From Cristatella mucedo (taxonomy: Eukaryota; Bryozoa; Phylactolaemata; Cristatellidae): a stretch of DNA of 64,000 nucleotides. Position 1 is the first letter of the stretch. Each line of letters opens with the position of its first letter. Location: contig WPIO01000003.1 in assembly GCA_009760855.2 (NCBI GenBank), positions 1,538,001 through 1,602,000 on the forward strand, written 5' to 3'. The translations under genes were made by a program, and so were the position numbers. The notes beneath the pieces were generated by a model, which saw nothing but the letters and a program-made list of their open reading frames with translations, was not told the DNA's origin and made no database searches. Positions 59,885-64,000 of this stretch are shown here, piece after piece.

Positions 59885-61618
59885 AAATTACTTAAAACAG
59901 TGGCTCTCTCTTTAAATAAGGCAAAGCATCAGCGACTACCCGAAAGCGACAAATAAACCGCAGTCTGCAGCTGTTCCGTCTCAAGGTACGGGTACTTTGC
60001 AAGGCCCGGCTTCGCCTCTGCCCCGCCTGCCATTGCCGTGCTAAACGTGTCGGGACTGAGCCGCTCAGCTCGCCCTGCGTTGCGAGCTCGAGACTCATTT
60101 GCATAATCTTTCATCGGAAAAGTTCTTGAATAAGGGCGTCACATGATTTAATCAACTTTGATGATTAATTCAGGTGCTGACCTTATTCAGGAAGAACCAC
60201 TGGTTAGGTGCCTAGGCTGCATTGGGAGTAGATCTGATAGATTGGCTTGAGCAAAAGATTGATGGGATCTAAAAGAGAGGTTTACGAACCTTGAAATTGA
60301 TGTATCGATTTATCGGAAGATACTTCACGTAGGCGAGAAGCGTTGTAACGTAGCAGCTGCAGCGGTCCCTACACACAAGTCTAGCGGCAGAATATCGTAT
60401 CTACTTTAGCTACCTGCTTGCACAGGCCGGTAGCCAAGCGAGTAGTGAGTTCCAAAACTCGAGACCGGCTAGTTCCAAAACTCGAGACCGGCTATAATGA
60501 ATGCAGAGACCGACTTAGATGTAGTACGCAAGTCTAAGCATACCCAAATTTTTGCAACGCCATTTGCCCGAAAGTAGGCAGGCTTGACTGTGAAGCGGAT
60601 GTGTAATGCGATGGTCTATTGTAAGGTCGCTTTGCTATAGTATATTGAAATGTTTTGCAGATATTATCGCAATGCGAAAGCAGAGCCGAGTTCCAGGGCT
60701 GTACCTAATAATTTTGAAGAACGCCGAAAAGGCAGAGCTTACTATGAAGACGGGGCCGTGTTGCGGGTTCCAGCCTGATCCAGGTTTCCGGGCGTTCAGG
60801 TTCCAGGCTTTACAAATAACGAACGAAAACACTTCCTGCAAAGCATAACCCTTTAGCAAGCATATAAGTAAGACACATTAAGAGTCTTTTAAGCGGGAGC
60901 CAAAATGCCATTTTCCTGTTTGGTTTACTAAAGTTGCACAACCTCCACGTCAGGTTGATATAAAAAAGTTGTGCTTAAATGAATCGGACGAGGTGGCGGA
61001 TATTGCTTGCTAAAAACGGCCTGTGTGGCAAGTTCCGACGTGACAGAGTGGTCAGATAAATACACCAGATGCACGTAGACAAATTTTACTGATAGTGTTT
61101 GACGGTTTACTTTTGTCGTGCATCGTTTCGTCGTCCTTACCGTCTCCGTCTCCGTCTCCAACTGTCGCCGTAGCCCAACCGTGTAATGCTTCCACCTGGA
61201 TAAATAGCTGGCTGAAACGCTGGAAACCGTGGCTCTTTTGTTCCACAGAGGACTGTTGAAACAGGTGTGAAATGCGGTCGTCTATTGTAAGGCCACTTTG
61301 CTATAGTATACCCGAATGTTTCGCTAACATTATCGGAATGTGCGAGCAGATCCGAGTTTAAGGATTGTACCTTACAATTTCGGAGATATGCCGAAACGGC
61401 AGCGCTTATAATGAAGACAGGGCCTTGTTGCTCAATATACGAGAAACATTGAGATAGAGAACCTCTAGTGATTTGTTTAGCTTTTCTCAGGTTTGTTATG
61501 CATTCGTTTTTATCGATTGTGCATAACTATGATTTAAAATTGTCGCTCGTTAAAAAATCCTGCAGTACAATAAAACTCGTGACCTTTTGTCACGTGACAT
61601 TAAAGCTCAACCCCGAGC
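59885..61618 (-). mobile_element. Composite repeat C, - orientation
   Basis: The minus strand shows the same modules as 49600-50748 in the same order: GGCTCAGTCCCGAC and GGACCTTGC-like motifs (60065-59930), a second unit with GAGACGGTAAGGACG (61140), GCCCCGTCTTCATAG (60760) and GCGACCTTACAATAG (60635). The LINE-derived end lies at 60600-60180. A duplicated scrap GGTCTCGAGTTTTGGAACT occurs twice near 60450-60495. Confidence 0.7.
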
Positions 61619-61884
61619 AGCATTTATGGGGTACCTGTGATTCATCCTTCATGTGCTTATGCGTGCTGATACTGTGCATGCTGCCACTAACCACACTTGC
61701 ATGCTGACACTGTGCATGTCACCCCTAACCATGTTATTCATTTTGTTTGTTTATTAAGCATGATATTACTCACCATTCAATTGCATTTCCCTTTGCAGAT
61801 AATCTAAAGCGCCTGGAGAGAGATTGAGTTCTCAGAGGGCACTTTATCAAGTGCATTACTATTATTATTATTATTATTACGTTA
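61619..61884 (+). mobile_element. LINE family A, 3' UTR copy
   Basis: It starts just before GGGGTACCTGTGATTCATCC and contains the whole 3' UTR. The stem-loop is AAAGCGCCTGGAG ... GGGCACTTT, followed by an (ATT)n tail. It is inserted in composite repeat C. Confidence 0.88.
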
Positions 61885-64000
61885 AAACCAAATTTTAAAT
61901 CACCCTAAAAATGCATACATATCTTATGTAATATATTCACTGGCCAAGTAATTTCTTTGTGGAAACGGTCCGGGTGCTGTCAGGCAAGAATGACAACATG
62001 GGATGTTAGAGCTACCACGTCAAATGCCTGGTTACATTTTCATGTAAGCATCGACTCGTACAGAAAGGGCACATCACAAGGTCCCAGAAGACGCTGTGAG
62101 TGACACATGCGTTTAAGCTTCTTTGTATTTGTCGTCAGGCTAGCTGGCGTTCTGAAGTCAAGCAGGTACGAGACGCGGGTTATGGGAGCATGTAAAGGAA
62201 GGCTACATTCCCCGAAGAACTTGCTGTTGGTTCGAGGCTTCTGTAAACGATTTGTTTCAGATAAACCAGTGGTACGTTGCCTAGGCTGCACTGGAAGTAG
62301 ATCTGATAGATTGGAGTGGACCAAAGATTAATGGGAGGTAAAAGTGAAGTATACAAAACGTAAATGTGGTGCACCGATTTCTTGGAATATTCTTCGCGTA
62401 GGCGAGAAGCGTTTCAACGTAGGAACTGCAGCGTTCACTATGTAATGTACGTACTCTGGCTGCAGTATTGCCTATCAACTTTACCAACCTGCTTGAACTG
62501 GCAGGTATACCAGCGAGTACTAACTTACAAAATTATGGTGTCAAGACTGAGCTGATTGCTGCGTGGCGAGCGCTAGATTCGTTTAAATACGTAGTCATTT
62601 AGAAAGTTCTTGAATGAGGTCTTCACCTGATTTAATCACGTTTGATTTTCTACAGGATACGCTAGTGGCAGAAGCAGCGACTTGTAAATGGGGCACAGTC
62701 AAGCACGGTTTCGCCCCGAGTCACGGGTATGGAAGGGTCACTCTGATCGCTGGCGACCAGGATAATGATCTCTTTTCAAAAGGTGCCAAAGCCTTAAACA
62801 TAAAAGAAATAATAAAATTATTTGGATGCACAAAAGCGAAGCAGAAATGAGGAGCCTTATTTGGGTATCTTAAGTTTCGTTATAGCACCTTACGAGAATT
62901 AAAAAAAAGAAGTTCATGTGTGTGGTTTGCTCGCACATTTTACTAGGACAATCGCGATATCGAAACTGCAGTTCTTAGTTTGGCTCAGGTTTTTGATCCA
63001 ATTGCTTTCATGCAGAGTGCATACCTATAGATTAACATCTTTTCTCGTTGAAAATACAGTGTTACGACAAAACCTGTCTCCCTGTTGTAACGTGACATTC
63101 AAGCTCAAGCGGGATTTTAACGAGGTTTGCACGCTTAATTTGCAAGGAACATCCAGATATAGTGGCTGTAGTTACTTGCTTAGCTTTGCTCACGTTCGTT
63201 GTACCTTCGTTTGTAGGCAGAGTGCTTATCCATAATAAAAAATCGTTGCTCCTTGATAGATCCCACAGTAAAATGTACCTCGTCTACGTGTTGTCACGCG
63301 ACGTTGAAGGTTAAACTGTATGAAAAAGCCATCTCAGACATCATTCATGTTCAAACACAAAGTTAAAATCACAATACAGAATACATGCATAGCTTATGTA
63401 CTCAATAGCTAGGGAACGTAATCTCCTTGTAGACACGGTACATGTGCTGTAAGGCACGAATGACCGTATTGATCGATTCCACTCTTATGCTTAATGTCAG
63501 TGTGCGCAATGCAGTTAATGGTTTTATGTTCCGTACCACAACGGATTAGTGCAGAAAGGGCTCATCACAAGGCCCCAGTAGATGCTGTGAGCGAAACCTG
63601 CGTTTTCAGCTACTTTGCATTTGTCATCAGGCTAGCTGACGGGCTGACGTCAGGTGGGTATGAGACACAGGCTATAGGAGTACAACCGCGAAGACCACAT
63701 TCTCCGAAGAACTCCAGGTTCGTTCAAGGCCTAGCTAAAACGATTTGTGTAAGAAGAACCGGTTGTACAGTGCTCAGGCTGCGCTAGGTGTAGACCTGAT
63801 AGATTGGCTTGAGTCAAAAATTGATGGGATCTTGAATTGAGGTTTACAAACCGTGAAATCTACGTACCGATTTATGGGACAATACTTGACACAGGCTAGA
63901 AGATTGGTAACACAGCACCTGAAGCGTTCACTACGTAACAAGTCCGGCTGTAGAATTTCCTGTCTACTGTGTATCTAATTGCTTGCACAGGCCGGTAGAC
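61885..64000 (-). mobile_element. Composite repeat C, - orientation, continues past the window
   Basis: The minus strand shows the LINE-derived modules at about 62520-62040 and 64000-63530 (SDLLPVQPRQRTTGLSET in the first). The AT-rich 3' modules lie near 63480-63200 and 62040-61890. A 5' module scrap with AAGTCGCTGCTTCTGCCAC lies near 62690-62540. Confidence 0.7.

Overview
This is a stretch of an animal nuclear genome, not a bacterial or viral one. Spliced genes have GT-AG introns from 82 bp to over 8 kb. There are long dinucleotide microsatellites, LINE, SINE, Tc1, hAT and gypsy remnants, and GC-rich promoter-like islands. The gene set and the mix of L2/CR1-like LINEs, Tc1 elements and a tRNA-derived SINE fit an invertebrate, most likely an arthropod and possibly a chelicerate such as a tick. 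That is inference; nothing here names the species.

Three host genes are recognisable. (1) An inward-rectifier K+ channel (Kir) on the + strand has two coding exons, 12-1188 and 6396-6718, that join in frame to give 499 residues. The first exon may continue left of the window. (2) A FAM177-family gene lies on the - strand (10851-10270) and looks like one coding exon. (3) A SAP30BP/HCNGP orthologue lies on the + strand, reconstructed here as nine coding exons from 15715 to 37462. Its phases close to about 303 residues, close to the human length. FAM177 and SAP30BP diverge from a GC-rich interval near 10.9-11.3 kb. A possible fourth gene begins in a GC-rich block at 55-60 kb. Its best evidence is a signal-peptide-coding first exon at 57662-57719; its remaining exons would lie beyond the window.

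The rest is mostly repeats. LINE family A, with a conserved 3' stem-loop and a (TTA)n tail, has at least a dozen copies or 3' ends. LINE family B sits in the Kir intron and again at 43 kb. A tRNA-Ser/Leu-like SINE has four to six copies. Three Tc1/mariner relics occur, one split by a LINE. A hAT 3' end lies directly against a SINE tail. A gypsy gag-pol relic is at 39-40.4 kb, and a small Harbinger-like TIR element at 17.1-17.8 kb.

From 44.3 kb to the right edge the DNA is largely a composite repeat (called C here). It lies in + orientation at 44.3-50.7 kb and - orientation at 59.9-64.0 kb. Between these blocks are a degenerate tandem array of about 15 monomers of roughly 170 bp (50.75-53.44 kb) and the GC-rich block.

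No operon, CRISPR array or prokaryote-style system is present. The points most worth following are the ~170-bp array, the Kir channel that lacks the acidic rectification residues, the complementary repeats flanking SAP30BP exon groups, and the inverted composite-repeat blocks.
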